A DNA stretch of 64,000 nt from NCBI GenBank assembly GCA_907163375.1, contig CAJQUW010001859.1, positions 124,001 to 188,000 on the forward strand. Direction: 5' to 3'. A program made the position numbers and the translations under genes. Position 1 is the first letter of the stretch. Each line of letters opens with the position of its first letter. Under the pieces are notes generated by a model that did no database searches, had not been told where the DNA came from, and saw only the letters and a list, made by a program, of their open reading frames with translations. The DNA comes from Prostheceraeus crozeri (taxonomy: Eukaryota > Platyhelminthes > Polycladida > Euryleptidae). Shown here in pieces: positions 1 through 9,972 of this stretch.

Positions 1-510
1 CATCCCAGAAAGGCCGAGAGCGTGAGATTGAACATTGAAGCAGAAGATAACATACGTCGTACAAAAGAGGGGAAAAGATCACGAAGTATCAAGACATGAA
101 AGTAGAAATATATAGTAGCTGTGAAATACAGACATTTGTGTCGTGTGCCAATGCTGAGCATCAAGGTTGAGGACATGCTTTCTTTAAATGTTTGAATATG
201 CTTAATTTCTTCGTTTTTATCATAGTTGAGTCTCAAAACGAAAACCAAATTCACGTCATATCAGCATCATATTTGTATGATAGAACCATGATAATGATAA
301 CTTTTGTGAGTTCGACGCTTGTGTTCATAAATGCATGTTCTAAGGACAATAATGTTATAGAAGTTCCTTCCACTTCCTCAGTTTCATTTCATCTTTCCAC
401 TTCATTTACAACTCACTACTTTTCACAGAATTTGACAATCGTGCATAGGCCTACTATCTCCATTCGAGTACAAAGTATTAAATTATACACTCCGTACACA
501 ATCCCTCGAC
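1..510. other. Host flank, no gene recognised
   Basis: No homology, repeat or splice pattern is recognised. The 139-codon open stretch that starts at 192 on the plus strand runs across the left end of the hAT relic at 511, so it is not a credible gene. Confidence 0.5.
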
Positions 511-1401
511 CAGTGGTTCTCAACCTTGTAATGTCTCAGTACCACTTGAGATCTTACACGTTCGCCGCGTACCACTTAGTCTCAGAGAAATTCTTTTTAC
601 GAGCATGTTAGGAAAGATATGATTCTTTTCTATTTCAAAGAAATTCGCTTTTATTCATTTTCTGTAATGAGATATCCTAAACGGGGTGGTGCAGATGATG
701 CATTGATTCAATCGATGCAGTGGAAAATTTGATTTTACAAGGCAAATTCACGGAATTTGAAAATCTACGTTTCGAGAAATCGATCTCTGATGATCACGTA
801 GATATCTACATGAATGCTGTTTCACGATACAGGGACAACTAAGATATCTGTATATCTTAGTAGTCCCTGCACCATACTGTGTCAAATATCTACGATCAAA
901 TGCAGGTTGTGTACATGTATATAGTTTTTAAGAAACGTAGCCTATATTGTGAATACTTTCGGCTTGCCAAAGTTGAAAGTAAATTTCTATGTAATAAGCA
1001 TTTTTCAAAATATGGGTACGTGATTTTGGCTTGCTGAGCTTCAAGCAAAATCCAAAATGTGTAGTTTTGTTTTGTCGATTTCTACCCGTCGGTCGCTTAG
1101 TCATTGCATCGCCTGTCGCATTGATGTCTAAACAACCCAATACAAAGTTTGACGTGACAAGAGCTGTGAAATCTATGCACAAGACAAATCTTCGTCCTTC
1201 GAGTCTATGAAAAGTGAAAAATTGCATCGAATTTTGTCGTCGATCTAATTTTCTTAAGCTGAGCAACACTTTTTTGATAGATTTGGTTTGTAATATGAAT
1301 AGGTTAAATGATCATCATGATACATACGTATAGCCTACTTCGGACAGGTTCTCGCGTACCGTCTGATGAGCCCTCACGTACCACAGGTTGGGGAAACTCT
1401 G
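511..1401. mobile_element. Non-autonomous hAT relic (891 bp)
   Basis: The left end reads CAGTGGTTCTCAACCTTG, a classic hAT terminus. The right end, read on the minus strand, begins CAGAGTTTCCCCAACCTGTG, a diverged match to the same hAT terminal sequence. The eight bases outside the left end (CCCTCGAC, 503-510) and right end (CCCTAGAG, 1402-1409) agree at six positions, as expected of an aged 8-bp target duplication. No transposase remnant is visible inside. The ends are mismatched, so the copy is old. The hAT assignment is fairly secure; the exact right boundary is less so. Confidence 0.6.
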
Positions 1402-3650
1402 CCCTAGAGTCATGAGATAGCAAGACATTATTATCTATAGCATTTTTCTTATAGATGTGCAAAATAGATATTTGCTGTCACAGTTAGCAATTTCATTTGC
1501 AACCGTTGCCATATCTATTCAATTGTTATGCTAACCTCTGTCACATAAAGGAAATTAAAATTTAATTAAATACAAAGAAAATTTTGCATGTCCAAATATT
1601 TTCTTTTTACAAAATATAAACATTAATTTCTTTTCGTTGCTAAGTGTTATTCTCTTGTTCTACGCTGAGATCAATATTAACATTTGACTTAGAATTCAAG
1701 GGAGTCAACACAATCTAAGAATATCAAGCCACTCCTCAAGAAACTGATACAATAGATTTTGATAAAAGCTTAGAAGCGTTTCGTCAAACAAAAGACACCA
1801 CACCGACGATGAAATTACATTTCCCTCTTACCCAAGTAAAGCAGCATCTGAAATTAGAGCGAGTAAATGGTCTAAAACAGGCTTGTCAAATGCCTTTGAT
1901 GTGAGCTAGTAAATTGAATATAAGCAATTAAGGCAAGTTTCCAGTTTTTCATTTGAGAGGACACGGTGCATTAAGTTGCCTAAAATTTTCAGATGATGCA
2001 AATATTTGTCACCGGCTGAGTTCACCAAGCGATAGCTGAAAAAATGTGACACTTATATAGATAAATATTTAAAAATGTAAAAAGTGCAGCATATTTTTCA
2101 AAGTTCGCCTATAGTTCCGTTGGAGGCAAAATAAACATTTTCAAAAATGCAATATGCAATCAGGACTTGATTAATAGGTAACTATACTCTATAAAGCAAT
2201 ATTTTTGCGATAAATAAATATTTTGGGACTAAATGCATGGACTAATTACGTTATAATTACTATAATGTGCTGTTTCGCGATTTAACTTCATCAGTGCCCT
2301 CATTGATTTGTTAATTTCATTGTTATCATTTTATCACCCCAGAAACGTGTTTTCAATTTGAGAATAAACGTTCTGATATATTCTGATATTCTGATATACT
2401 ACATGTCGCTGACAGGAGGCATATTCAGTAGGCCTACCCATAGACTCCTGAATATAGTTGCCATGGACGCGTCATGGGAATTCTTTCATTTTTAAAAGAG
2501 GGTGTGAGTGACTTTTTCACATTCTGAAAATAATCATTGATACAATTCAGGATAACTCCTGAAACGACTGTTGCTTGTTTTCAATATATCTGCAACAAAC
2601 TACAGACTCTATCTGACTGAGAATTTTAAACTGACATTACATTTGTCACCATTTCATGTATCTGCAGTTTTCAACAACGACGGAGAGTGGGGAGACTAAT
2701 GTATCTGCGACAGTCTATTAATAATTTTAAAAATAAGATATCTTTTAAAAACGTTGTAAACGTTGAAAATGTTGTAAAGTCAATAAAGTTCGTCTCCTTC
2801 TTTGAAGTACATTTAGTTATTGACTCTTCTTGATGCTGAAGTACCGGTAGTGCATTTTCACGAGATTCGGCTACAAGAAAGTTTGAAGACGGTGTTATAT
2901 TCTCACTGAATGATAAATAAAACGGAAAAAGCGCAAGGTATCAATATCGCTGCAGCTGAGAAAGACGTGCGCTTTAAATGCTCTTATGGCTTATGGCTTG
3001 TGGAGGATCGTGACGAGACTTGCGAGCAATGGCTTATGGCTTACTCTGTGTGTCTCCGGCCTTACGGTCCGAGAGCTACCTAAAAAACCGATGCAGAAAC
3101 TGAAGGGCATAGTTGTGAACAGACTTCCACAATGTCAATCTGAATTGACTTGCCAAATCTGCCGAACAGATTTCATCGCTAAAATGTGGAACAGTGCTGA
3201 CAGAATAGAATTATTCAGCATTCACCGCAAATTGATAGATGGGAAACATATGGAGTAAGTATAGTACCGTATGATTGGAACTTTATGGTGAAGCACATAA
3301 CCTTGTCTAGCTGGAGGGAAATCAGCTCCCAAGTATATTGATCCCCGATTGTGAAAGTGATGAGGACGATGATTTGAATGTATCTTCAGGTGACGAAGAT
3401 GAAGACCTGAATGACCAGTGAATACAGTTATGCACATTACATCGAATACATTGTTGATTCTAAATGCCTTTTATTAATCACCCAGTTGCATTCAATAACT
3501 TGGCTATTAATCTTGCAATCGTGCGTAATATTACCATCTTGTTCTCAGTGTATAAAACAATAAAAAGTAATTATGTGATATGATGCATGATCTGATATAA
3601 ATTGGCGCTAGTTTCATCGCTGGGCTCAAATTGCTAGTTGAAGTCATTAA
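1402..3650. other. Host DNA, no confident gene
   Basis: AT-rich DNA with scattered stops. An open plus-strand stretch of about 60 codons (about 1725-1904) and an acidic stretch just before a stop near 3421 look protein-like but match nothing I recognise and have no clear splice sites. Around 2974-3044 the sequence repeats CTTATGGCTTATGGCTT-like motifs. The 90-codon open frame at 2986-3258 is not supported by any domain. Confidence 0.35.
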
Positions 3651-4013
3651 CCCTTTAACGTCCGTGGGGCCTCTGAGGCCCCCAGCGGTTTTTAATTTTA
3701 TTCATGACGATCCATTTTTGAATCAGTTTTAATCAGCTTTCGTGAGAACTCTAACGATCATGTCTAGAACATATGCGTGAATTTCTAAGTCTCTGTGCGC
3801 ACTAGTTTAGGTGCTATATGGGTTTAGATTATTTGTATCGTAAGTACCAGTGGGGGCCATTGAGGCCCCAGCACTTTTAGGCAAATTTTAAATGTTATAT
3901 GCCCTATACTGATATTAGGTAATGCTATTAGTACGTAATAGATCTTCGATAGAAATAAGGCTCACTGAATGTGTTGTTCATCCATCATAAAATCACGATT
4001 GAACGCCTAAATT

Positions 4014-4849
4014 ATGTTCCGACAAGCATTTCGAGTCGTTTTAGAATTATCGGAGTTTCTTTCTAATACAGGCCGTCACATAACTGCAGACAATTTTTTC
4101 TCGAGCATTGATGTTACTCGAGCACTTCTCAGTCGTGATCTGACGTATTCCGGAACAATTAGAAAGAATAAAAGTGAGCTACCTAACGAAATGCAGCCCT
4201 CACCCCGTCGCGAACCATTCACGAATCTCCTTGGCTTTCAACGAAACGTTACACTGGTTTCCTACGTTCCAAAAAAGGGGAAGTCGGTGATACTCATTTC
4301 TACGATTCATTATGACAGTGAGTGTGAGCCAGAGGATCCAAGAAAGCCGAAAAGAATTCTCGATCATAATCGAAATAAATCAGGAGGTGACACTCTTGAT
4401 CAAGTGTGCAGAACATATTCGTGCAAAAGATAAAACAAGAAGGTGGCCATTTGCAATCTTTTGTAATTTTATCGGTATGGCTTCAAGCAATGCCTTTATT
4501 ATCTATACCTCTATCCATCCGCAATAGTGCCATGCAGCATCTCATAGACACCGCTTGTTTCTAATTGAACTACGAACACAGCTGATGGCGGTGTCCGACG
4601 AGCAGAGATCCCTTCAGCCGGAGGCACAGAATTAAATATTTTGTTTATCTGCACCGAAGACGTGAGCAGATGAATCTAATTCTGTGACCGGAGGTCCTCT
4701 CCGCCCAACCCTCAATCTCACCAGACGCCGCTGCTACCTCTGTCCTCGACGATTAGTGAGGAAGGTGAAGCAGCATTGCACTGAATGCGAGAGAAACGTG
4801 TGTAATGAACATTGCCGCACCATATGCGAAGAATGTGAAAAGGACTGAT
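4014..4849 (+). pseudogene. piggyBac transposase, C-terminal half (frameshifted)
   Basis: Residues typical of the second half of piggyBac transposases are present: GRHITADNFFSS, then LTYSGTIRKNKSELP, KKGKSVILISTIHYD, and GGDTLDQVCRTYSCKR near 4383-4430. The family's next block (KDKTRRWPFAIFCN) continues in the next frame from about 4427, so there is a frameshift there. After the 63-bp insertion, about 4720-4849 encodes the Cys-rich C-terminal zinc domain (CYLC, HCTEC, CNEHC, CEEC) ending at a stop. The N-terminal half and the first catalytic Asp region are missing. A dead fossil of a cut-and-paste transposase that inserts at TTAA. Confidence 0.8.
4625..4687. mobile_element. 63-bp miniature insertion in the piggyBac
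   Basis: The insert begins CACAGAATTA and ends TAATTCTGTG(A), giving inverted ends of about 10 bp. It is flanked on both sides by CCGGAGG (4618-4624 and 4688-4694), a perfect 7-bp direct repeat that looks like a target duplication. It splits the coding remnant just before the zinc-domain block. A 19-bp stretch of its right end (AGATGAATCTAATTCTGTG) recurs near 57057-57076, so it belongs to a repeat family. Superfamily not recognised. Confidence 0.5.
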
Positions 4850-5142
4850 GCTTTGATTTTATAGATACAATTTCATGAAAAGTTTGTGCATGTGAATTAT
4901 TTTGCTTTTATTTTCATGATAACCACATAGGCCTATAGCCTAATTCTTATACATAAATGTAAGCTTAATAGTACAACTATATGCTAAAAGATGGAAGTAT
5001 TTTCATCAAAATTGTTTGTTCATATATCCTAATTGAGTTCAGTATCATAATTAAACAATAGTCATTTTCTAGAAAAAACACATTGGGGCCTCAAAGACCC
5101 CATTGGACTTTAACGCAATTATTTTTGTTGGATGTTAGAGGG

Positions 5143-5263
5143 TTACTTAATTTCTTAGTGACCATCCCAGCATAAAAAATTTCTTAAGCTGCTTTTTTGT
5201 GATAAGGACATCTATAGCAAATCTGCAGCAATTTTGGATGGTCTCAAATTGCTAATTAAAGTC
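5143..5263. other. Short spacer with Polinton copy 1 left target duplication
   Basis: Between the piggyBac end and the Polinton start. The last six bases, AAAGTC (5258-5263), are repeated exactly at 24537-24542 beyond the other end of the Polinton, marking the insertion. The sequence CAAATTGCTAATTAAAGTCA near 5246 resembles CAAATTGCTAGTTGAAGTCA before the piggyBac near 3628. Confidence 0.8.
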
Positions 5264-5850
5264 AGTAATGGGCAAAAGACCGTTCCAGGACACCATAAAA
5301 TTCAAAAAATAGTATCTTTAAAAACGACTAAATTTATCAATTTATGTCATTATTTCAGGTTTTTAAGACCTAAATTCATGAATTTAGACCGTTCCAGGAC
5401 ACCATAAAATTCAAAAAATAGTATCTTTAAAAACGACATAAATTCATGAATTTGAACTCTTTTTCAGGTTTTTAAAACCTAAATACATGAATTTAATCCA
5501 TTCAAAAGTACCATTTTTCAAAAAATGGTACTTTTTAAAAACGACATAAATTCATGAATTTGAACCCTTTTTCAGGTTATGAAGAAAAAACTGTTTTTAA
5601 AAATACCCAATTTTTCAAATTTTTCAAAATCTCAAAATTTGAGAATTACAATTTTACTCCCAAAATCATGACCGTTCCAGGACACCGAAAATCATAAAAA
5701 TTGAGAATTTCAATTCATGAGTTTAGACGTTTTTCAGGTTTTTAAAATATATCATGTGACTAAAAATATTTCATTAAAAGTGGAAGAAACAAAAGTGGAA
5801 GAAACCGCGGGATGTATCCTTCAATATCATATGAACGTAGTTCTACTACC
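5264..5850. repeat. Left TIR of Polinton copy 1
   Basis: Inverted match to the right end of the same element. It is built of imperfect modules: GACCGTTCCAGGACACC, then an AAAATAGTATC-like stretch, then AAAAACGAC with TAAATTCATGAATTTA palindromes and a CAGGTTTTTAA motif. Inverted homology extends past the modules to a stretch near 5784-5840 (GAAGAAACCGCGGGATG) that resembles a short coding segment beside the other TIR. Two or three copies of CTAGGGGTCCCT-like sequence follow at about 5866-5905. Confidence 0.85.
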
Positions 5851-5922
5851 CCCTCCCTTCTAATTTCTAGGGGTCCCTTCTGACTTCTAGGGGTCCCTAT
5901 AAGAAATTTTTTAAATTATAAA

Positions 5923-6366
5923 ATGAGCAACATAAATGAGTTTTTGAAATTATATGGAACACAAACAACAACGAATTTCGATTTAAAGAAAATCGCAAAT
6001 CAATTGGGAATAAAGAATTTTCATGTTCTGATGAGAGACGAATTACAATTCCTAAAAAATAAGCCAACAGGAACCTTCAGTTCCCGGAACAAAGTTCCAT
6101 CAATAACTATAAATTTCATAACAAATCTTCATACGTCAGATGAAAAAGGAATACATTGGTCTGCAGGTATCTTTAATAAAAATCGAGATAGTTACTATTT
6201 CGACCGCCCGGAGGCTGAGAACTATTGGTTCGACTCTTATGGACTTCCACCTACAAACGAAGTCAAAAAATTACTTGGCAATGGAATTTAAAATACATTT
6301 CAAATTCAAAAACCAGGAACTACAGATTGCGGTCAATTATGTCTTTATGTTTTATTTAAATTATAA
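5923..6366 (+). pseudogene. PRO: Adenain-like cysteine protease, copy 1 (broken)
   Basis: Homologue of the protease at 46365-46769. The N-terminus MSNINEFLKLYGTQ, the catalytic His in GIHWSAGIFNK, the FDSYGLPP block and the Cys block DCGQLCLYVL are all recognisable. Polinton proteases of this type resemble adenovirus adenain and are thought to mature the capsid. The gene points inward from the left TIR, opposite to the neighbouring integrase, and starts right after an A-rich TATAAA leader. It carries a double-hairpin insertion (6070-6098) absent from copy 2. Broken. Confidence 0.85.
6070..6098. repeat. Double-hairpin repeat in protease, copy 1 only
   Basis: Reads GGAAC-cttca-GTTCC then C then GGAAC-aaa-GTTCC: two 5-bp stems in tandem. 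With its flank it adds 13 residues (net 39 bp) relative to copy 2 and keeps the reading frame. Confidence 0.8.
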
Positions 6367-6379
6367 AAAGGAGTACCAT

Positions 6380-6480
6380 TTCTAGATATTATGTTAGAAT
6401 TGAATAAGGGAATTGAATAAGGGAATTTAATTCCCGAAAAACGTTAGTTCCAATAATAATGATAATGATAATTAAAAATC
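6380..6480. repeat. GGGAATTGAATAA repeats and hairpin between protease and integrase
   Basis: Convergent gene ends. A GAATTGAATAAGG unit is repeated and runs into GGGAAT-tta-ATTCCC (about 6421-6435), a 6-bp stem with a 3-nt loop. The same structure is kept in copy 2 at about 46299-46325. It could serve 3'-end formation for both convergent genes; that is inference. Confidence 0.5.
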
Positions 6481-7257
6481 AGTTCGTTGTAATTCATTTT
6501 GATAAAATCGGCCTCTGATATTTTCGTCATCTAAATCTTTGATTTCGTAAGTAATCGGATAAGTTTGATTTATTTTACAAACTTCAAATATTTCTTTAGT
6601 CCAATAGCCAACGAAGCCTTTTTCAAATTTATTCTTATATTTAAATATTCTAACTCTATCTCAAATTTTAAATTTCGGCTTAAGTTTCTGTAAATTCGGA
6701 TTACTCTCATTCGAATAATTATTTTCGAATATCTTCTTTCGGATTAAATCAGGGTCGTCAGAAGCATTCTTTGGAGTTTCTTCAATACCAGAATGAACTT
6801 TATTATTGTACTCTTCTACAACTCCTGGTAATATCTTCAACCATTTCTGATTTCTTTGCTCAGTAAATTTCTTGAATAATTTATTTTTTAACGTCCGATT
6901 GAATCTTTCTATCACTACAGCTTCTCCAGCGTTTTCAGTTGAATAAACAGTTTCAAATAGTGGCTGAACGTTTCGGTTATAAAATTCCGACCCTTTATCT
7001 ACAAACAATTTTTTTTGGCTTTCTATTACTTTCTTTAAAGATTTCTTCAAACGCATATTTAACTGATAGACTTTATTTATTAGATTTTTTTTATTTAGAT
7101 ATTTTTTAAAGGCTTTACCTTAGCATATCGTGTATATAAATCTATAACGGTCAATGCGTATTTGTAGTCCCTTTCATTCGGCATATGAATAAGATCAGCA
7201 CTCCAAATATCATCTTTATTAAATACTTTTACTTTCAATAAATATTTAGGCATTCTG
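6478..7257 (-). pseudogene. INT: Retroviral-like integrase, copy 1 (broken)
   Basis: Homologue of the integrase at 45498-46259. Visible blocks are IWSADLIHMP with the first Asp, LFVDKGSEFYNRNVQP with the second Asp, and VIERFNRTLKNKLF with the Glu, followed by the C-terminal basic domain. The enzyme would join the element's ends to target DNA, generating the 6-bp duplication. Its start lies in the same open frame as the upstream phospholipase-like domain in this copy. Broken. Confidence 0.85.
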
Positions 7258-7288
7258 TATTCCCTATGAATTTCAGAGGCATAGGTTC

Positions 7289-7317
7289 GAGCGTTGCTCT
7301 CAGACAGCTTTGCTGTC
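7289..7317. repeat. Double-hairpin repeat between PLA2-like and integrase domains
   Basis: On the minus strand: GACAGC-aaa-GCTGTC, then TGA, then GAGC-aac-GCTC. Present in both copies (45419-45447), so this insertion predates their separation. Confidence 0.75.
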
Positions 7318-7376
7318 GTTTCATTTAAACCCTGGCCGAATAATATTTTAGCTTGTAAAGCTTTCTTAACAAACAT

Positions 7377-7694
7377 TCTTTCAATTTTTTTTCTAAATGT
7401 AGGATTTTGAATACTATCTAATTCTTGAATCATCTTCTTATCAGCTGCATGTCGAGAACTTAGATCATGATTTCGATAAGCTAAATCATGTCTATAAGCT
7501 GCGGCATCTACTCTATTTATTGGTTCTTCACCTGGTTTCGGATTATTATTCTCATCTAGTCTTATATCTAATCGAGTTCCTGGGCCGGTATATGAATGAC
7601 CAGGAAGATGTTTTTCTTTTGAATATTTACTCCAAATAAATCCAGGAAAGTTTTCTAATATTTTTTGTATGTCACCACCGTAGGTAGTAGCCAA
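7377..7694 (-). CDS. Parvovirus-type phospholipase A2-like domain, copy 1
   Basis: The protein contains LPGHSYTGPGTRLD, matching the calcium-loop region (YxGPG) of parvovirus VP1 PLA2, then PINRVDAAAYRHDLAYRNHD, matching the catalytic HD dyad helix. Parvoviruses use this domain to breach endosomal membranes during entry; a similar entry role in a Polinton virion is inference. The domain is followed on the same strand and in the same open frame by the integrase, giving a 199-codon stretch from 7694 to 7095. The frame is open from a TTG codon at 7694; no in-frame ATG is evident nearby, so the true start is uncertain. Confidence 0.8.
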
Positions 7695-7884
7695 ACTTTG
7701 TTTGTCGTCGTTACCTTCATAAATTTTACAATTTGAGTTTTTATTTTTGTTTAATAGATAATTTAATAACTCTAAATTAGCAATTTTTAATTTAATTTAA
7801 TTTTCAGAATTTGTGGAATTTGTAGAATTCATTTTTAAAGATAAAATAAATGTTTTACCTTATGGACCAAAGGTCCTGAGGTTA
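7695..7884. other. Gene junction with hairpin, copy 1
   Basis: Holds an A-rich leader and a hairpin GGACC-aaa-GGTCC (7864-7876) immediately after the stop of the 120-aa gene. Copy 2 has the same arrangement at about 44852-44872. Confidence 0.5.
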
Positions 7885-8247
7885 TTACCGAATTATACTA
7901 GGACTTAGATATATTCCAGAACCATCTTTAGTTTCTTTAATTTCAATTAAATCATCAACATTGTGGAGAATATTTTTAAGAACTCGTTTTCCTTCATCAA
8001 CTAATTTTAATTTACTAATAAAATTATCTACTATTCCGTCACCCCTAGCAACTTTCTCTAACTCTCTATTATGACGTTTTTGTTCTTCTAATGCTGCCTT
8101 CTCTGACTTATTTTTATTTACTGCTTGGACAATACCAGCTGTACCACCTGCAACACTTCCTGCTGCTGCTATGCCACCTATTATTAGTGGAATTAATGGG
8201 AGAATCCCGCCATTCTTTTCTTCTTGTAATTGAATATTCTCTATCAT
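7885..8247 (-). CDS. Hydrophobic small virion-type protein (120 aa), copy 1
   Basis: MIENIQLQEEKNGG is followed by a glycine/alanine-rich hydrophobic stretch (about residues 14-42, ILPLIPLIIGGIAAAGSVAG) and then a charged helical segment and a C-terminus SGIYLSPSIIR. Identical in copy 2. Membrane-active peptides of this kind (compare adenovirus pVI or pX) are common in adenovirus-like virions; the role is inferred. It lies just downstream of the 36-aa gene and upstream of the PLA2-like domain, in the capsid gene run. Looks whole. Confidence 0.7.
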   Translation of the reverse strand: MIENIQLQEEKNGGILPLIPLIIGGIAAAGSVAGGTAGIVQAVNKNKSEKAALEEQKRHNRELEKVARGDGIVDNFISKLKLVDEGKRVLKNILHNVDDLIEIKETKDGSGIYLSPSIIR

Positions 8248-8255
8248 TGGTTTAC

Positions 8256-8366
8256 TTATGTAATACTTTTTTTATTAATAGTAATAGTCTTAGGGGTATT
8301 TTTGTCAACAATATTACGTAATTTTAATTCAACAGTTTTATTATTATTACTTTTCGCTTGCGACAT
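8256..8366 (-). CDS. Conserved 36-aa protein, copy 1
   Basis: Encodes MSQAKSNNNNKTVELKLRNI followed by a Lys/Thr-rich tail, ending 9 bases before the next gene's ATG. The same peptide is present in copy 2 (44370-44480). The start follows the A-rich leader (TTAAAAATG on the minus strand) seen before other genes of this element. Function unknown; position between capsid and hydrophobic protein suggests a small virion component. Confidence 0.65.
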   Translation of the reverse strand: MSQAKSNNNKTVELKLRNIVDKNTPKTITINKKSIT

Positions 8367-8544
8367 TTTTAATAAAAAAATTTTAAGTTATCAAAAATTT
8401 TAATCTATTCCAGTTATGAATAAATTTTAAATTAGGAATTTTTAATCTATTCTAGTTACAAAAAAAATTTATTACTAATTACTAAAAAAAATTTAAGTTA
8501 ACAAAAATTTTAATTAACTTATCGGAGCGAAGCTCCTCGAGGCT
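8367..8544. other. AT-rich gap after capsid gene with double hairpin
   Basis: Contains repeated AAATTTTAATCTATTC/AAAAATTT-like tracts and, at 8524-8550, the double hairpin GGAGC-gaa-GCTCC, TCGA, GGC-ttca-GCC, which overlaps the end of the capsid gene. Conserved in copy 2 (44204-44230). Confidence 0.6.
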
Positions 8545-8861
8545 TCAGCCGATCCTAGCCATCTTTCCATTAAGAATTTCAATAGAATATTTTACATCTT
8601 CTAGCAATAAACCATAAGCCATCAATGAAGTTGTGGAATCTTTCTTTTCAATATTAATTGTTACATTACAACCAGTCTTGATAATATCTTCAGATTGTGC
8701 ACTTAAATCGAAACAGAAAACAGGATATAAATGTCTCCAATCTCCAGGAGTTAATTGTGGTTCAACTCCAAATTCTATACAAAGATTTCTATAAGAATCA
8801 TATCCTTCCATAAATTGATTATTGGTATCATCGAATCTTAATGGATCAATTGGATATCGGG

Positions 8862-9972
8862 CAGTGGCGTGCGGTCCATATATGCGATGCATGCGGCGAA
8901 TGCGTATGCAAATTTGAGTAATCTGATTATTCATTATGTTCAACACGTTTATTTCATCAAGTATCAGTTAGATGGCCTTCCAATTGTCAGTAGGGCGTAT
9001 GACGACATCACAAAATTCCATCTTCATAAATGAATTACATAACTGGGTGAATATTTAGTGGAGGCATCGCCGCATCCAACCTCCCATTCATTATGCATTG
9101 ACTCCTCATACAGCGGCGATGGAGCCAGGCGTCAGCGTACAGAGGCGGGAGCATTCGGTCGCTCAATCGCATGCTTGCAAATTAGGGAAGGAAAACTCTC
9201 GCTGTAGTTGTGTGCATGCCACTCAGTGCACACAATGTATGAAAGCCACACGCTTTGTAATCTGGCGGTAATCATGTTACTGTGAGCAATTTCCGCAAAC
9301 TCTGTTTGACGAGTTTAAAGACAAGTAGGCTACGGCCATTTGTTTGATTTTCCTCGGTTGCGCAATGAGCTGATCGTTCTTTACAAAAGTAATGAATTTC
9401 GTACGTACAATATCCATGAACTGAATGTTTATTTCGAAAGACAAAATTTGGGTGCAACGCTGCCTGAGACAAACAAATTCACGAAACTGGCACTGACCTT
9501 TCCCAGTACCACGGCGTCCTGTGAACGATCATTTTCTGCACTAAAGCGGATCAATTCTTTCACTAGGACCAGTCAAGGTGAAGAGAGATTGTCAGCTCTC
9601 GCCGCTATCGCCATCGAGAAGGAGTTGTTGAATAAATTTCAGGACAACTCCTCCGTCTTCTACGACACTGTCATCAATGACTTTATCAAGAAGTCTCAAA
9701 GAATGGATCTTTAAATGATTTTTATTTTCGATTTTATACAGAATATATCTGAAATGTATAATACTAGTTGTTTTGTGAATTTTATATGTAGATGAATGTG
9801 TTGGAAACTATAATAAGTATTGGCTGGTGATAAGCTGATCATGTACATGTACATATAACTTATAACATGCAGCATGTACATAGATTATAAAGGCTAGGCA
9901 TACATGTTATCATGCACTATGGTAGACTAAATATATCGCATGCCCACCGCTTGAGACCACCGCACGCCACTG
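8862..9972 (+). mobile_element. hAT transposon inserted in the Polinton capsid gene
   Basis: The ends are a perfect 14-bp inverted repeat, CAGTGGCGTGCGGT. Exact 8-bp target duplications ATATCGGG lie at 8854-8861 and 9973-9980; copy 2 has one copy of this site at the matching capsid position. Both features are diagnostic of hAT. The element is 1.1 kb, a deletion derivative that keeps only the transposase 3' end, so it was presumably moved in trans. It inserted after the Polinton had landed or in its source copy. Confidence 0.95.
9340..9714 (+). pseudogene. hAT transposase C-terminal dimerisation domain
   Basis: The 124-codon open stretch ends with a typical hATC block: LALTFPSTTASCERSFSALKRINSF followed by ERLSALAAIAIEKEL. 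CERSFSALKRI is the signature of the dimerisation region in BED-finger hAT transposases. The catalytic core and DNA-binding finger are absent, so this is only the 3' end of the gene inside the 1.1-kb derivative. Confidence 0.85.

Larger units (their letters stand above)
3651..5142 (+). mobile_element. piggyBac-type DNA transposon, degraded
   Basis: The left end has TTAA (3647-3650) followed by CCCTTTAACGTCC. The right end, read inward on the minus strand, is CCCTCTAACATCC, an 11/13 match, followed by TTAC where TTAA is expected. Inside each end lies a GC-rich palindrome: GGGGCCTC-T-GAGGCCCC at 3666-3682, a looser copy near 3850-3868, and a related one near 5083 on the right. TTAA targeting plus a piggyBac transposase body makes the family assignment firm. 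The element is about 1.5 kb, shorter than an intact piggyBac, so coding sequence has been lost from its 5' part. Confidence 0.75.

Noticed and set aside
192-611. 139-codon plus-strand ORF as a host gene
   Set aside because: It crosses into a hAT terminus at 511, has no recognisable motif and low-complexity composition.
2986-3437. Short ORFs and an acidic stretch as a gene upstream of piggyBac
   Set aside because: No domain, no splice sites, and they lie outside the TTAA-bounded element; an acidic run alone is weak evidence.
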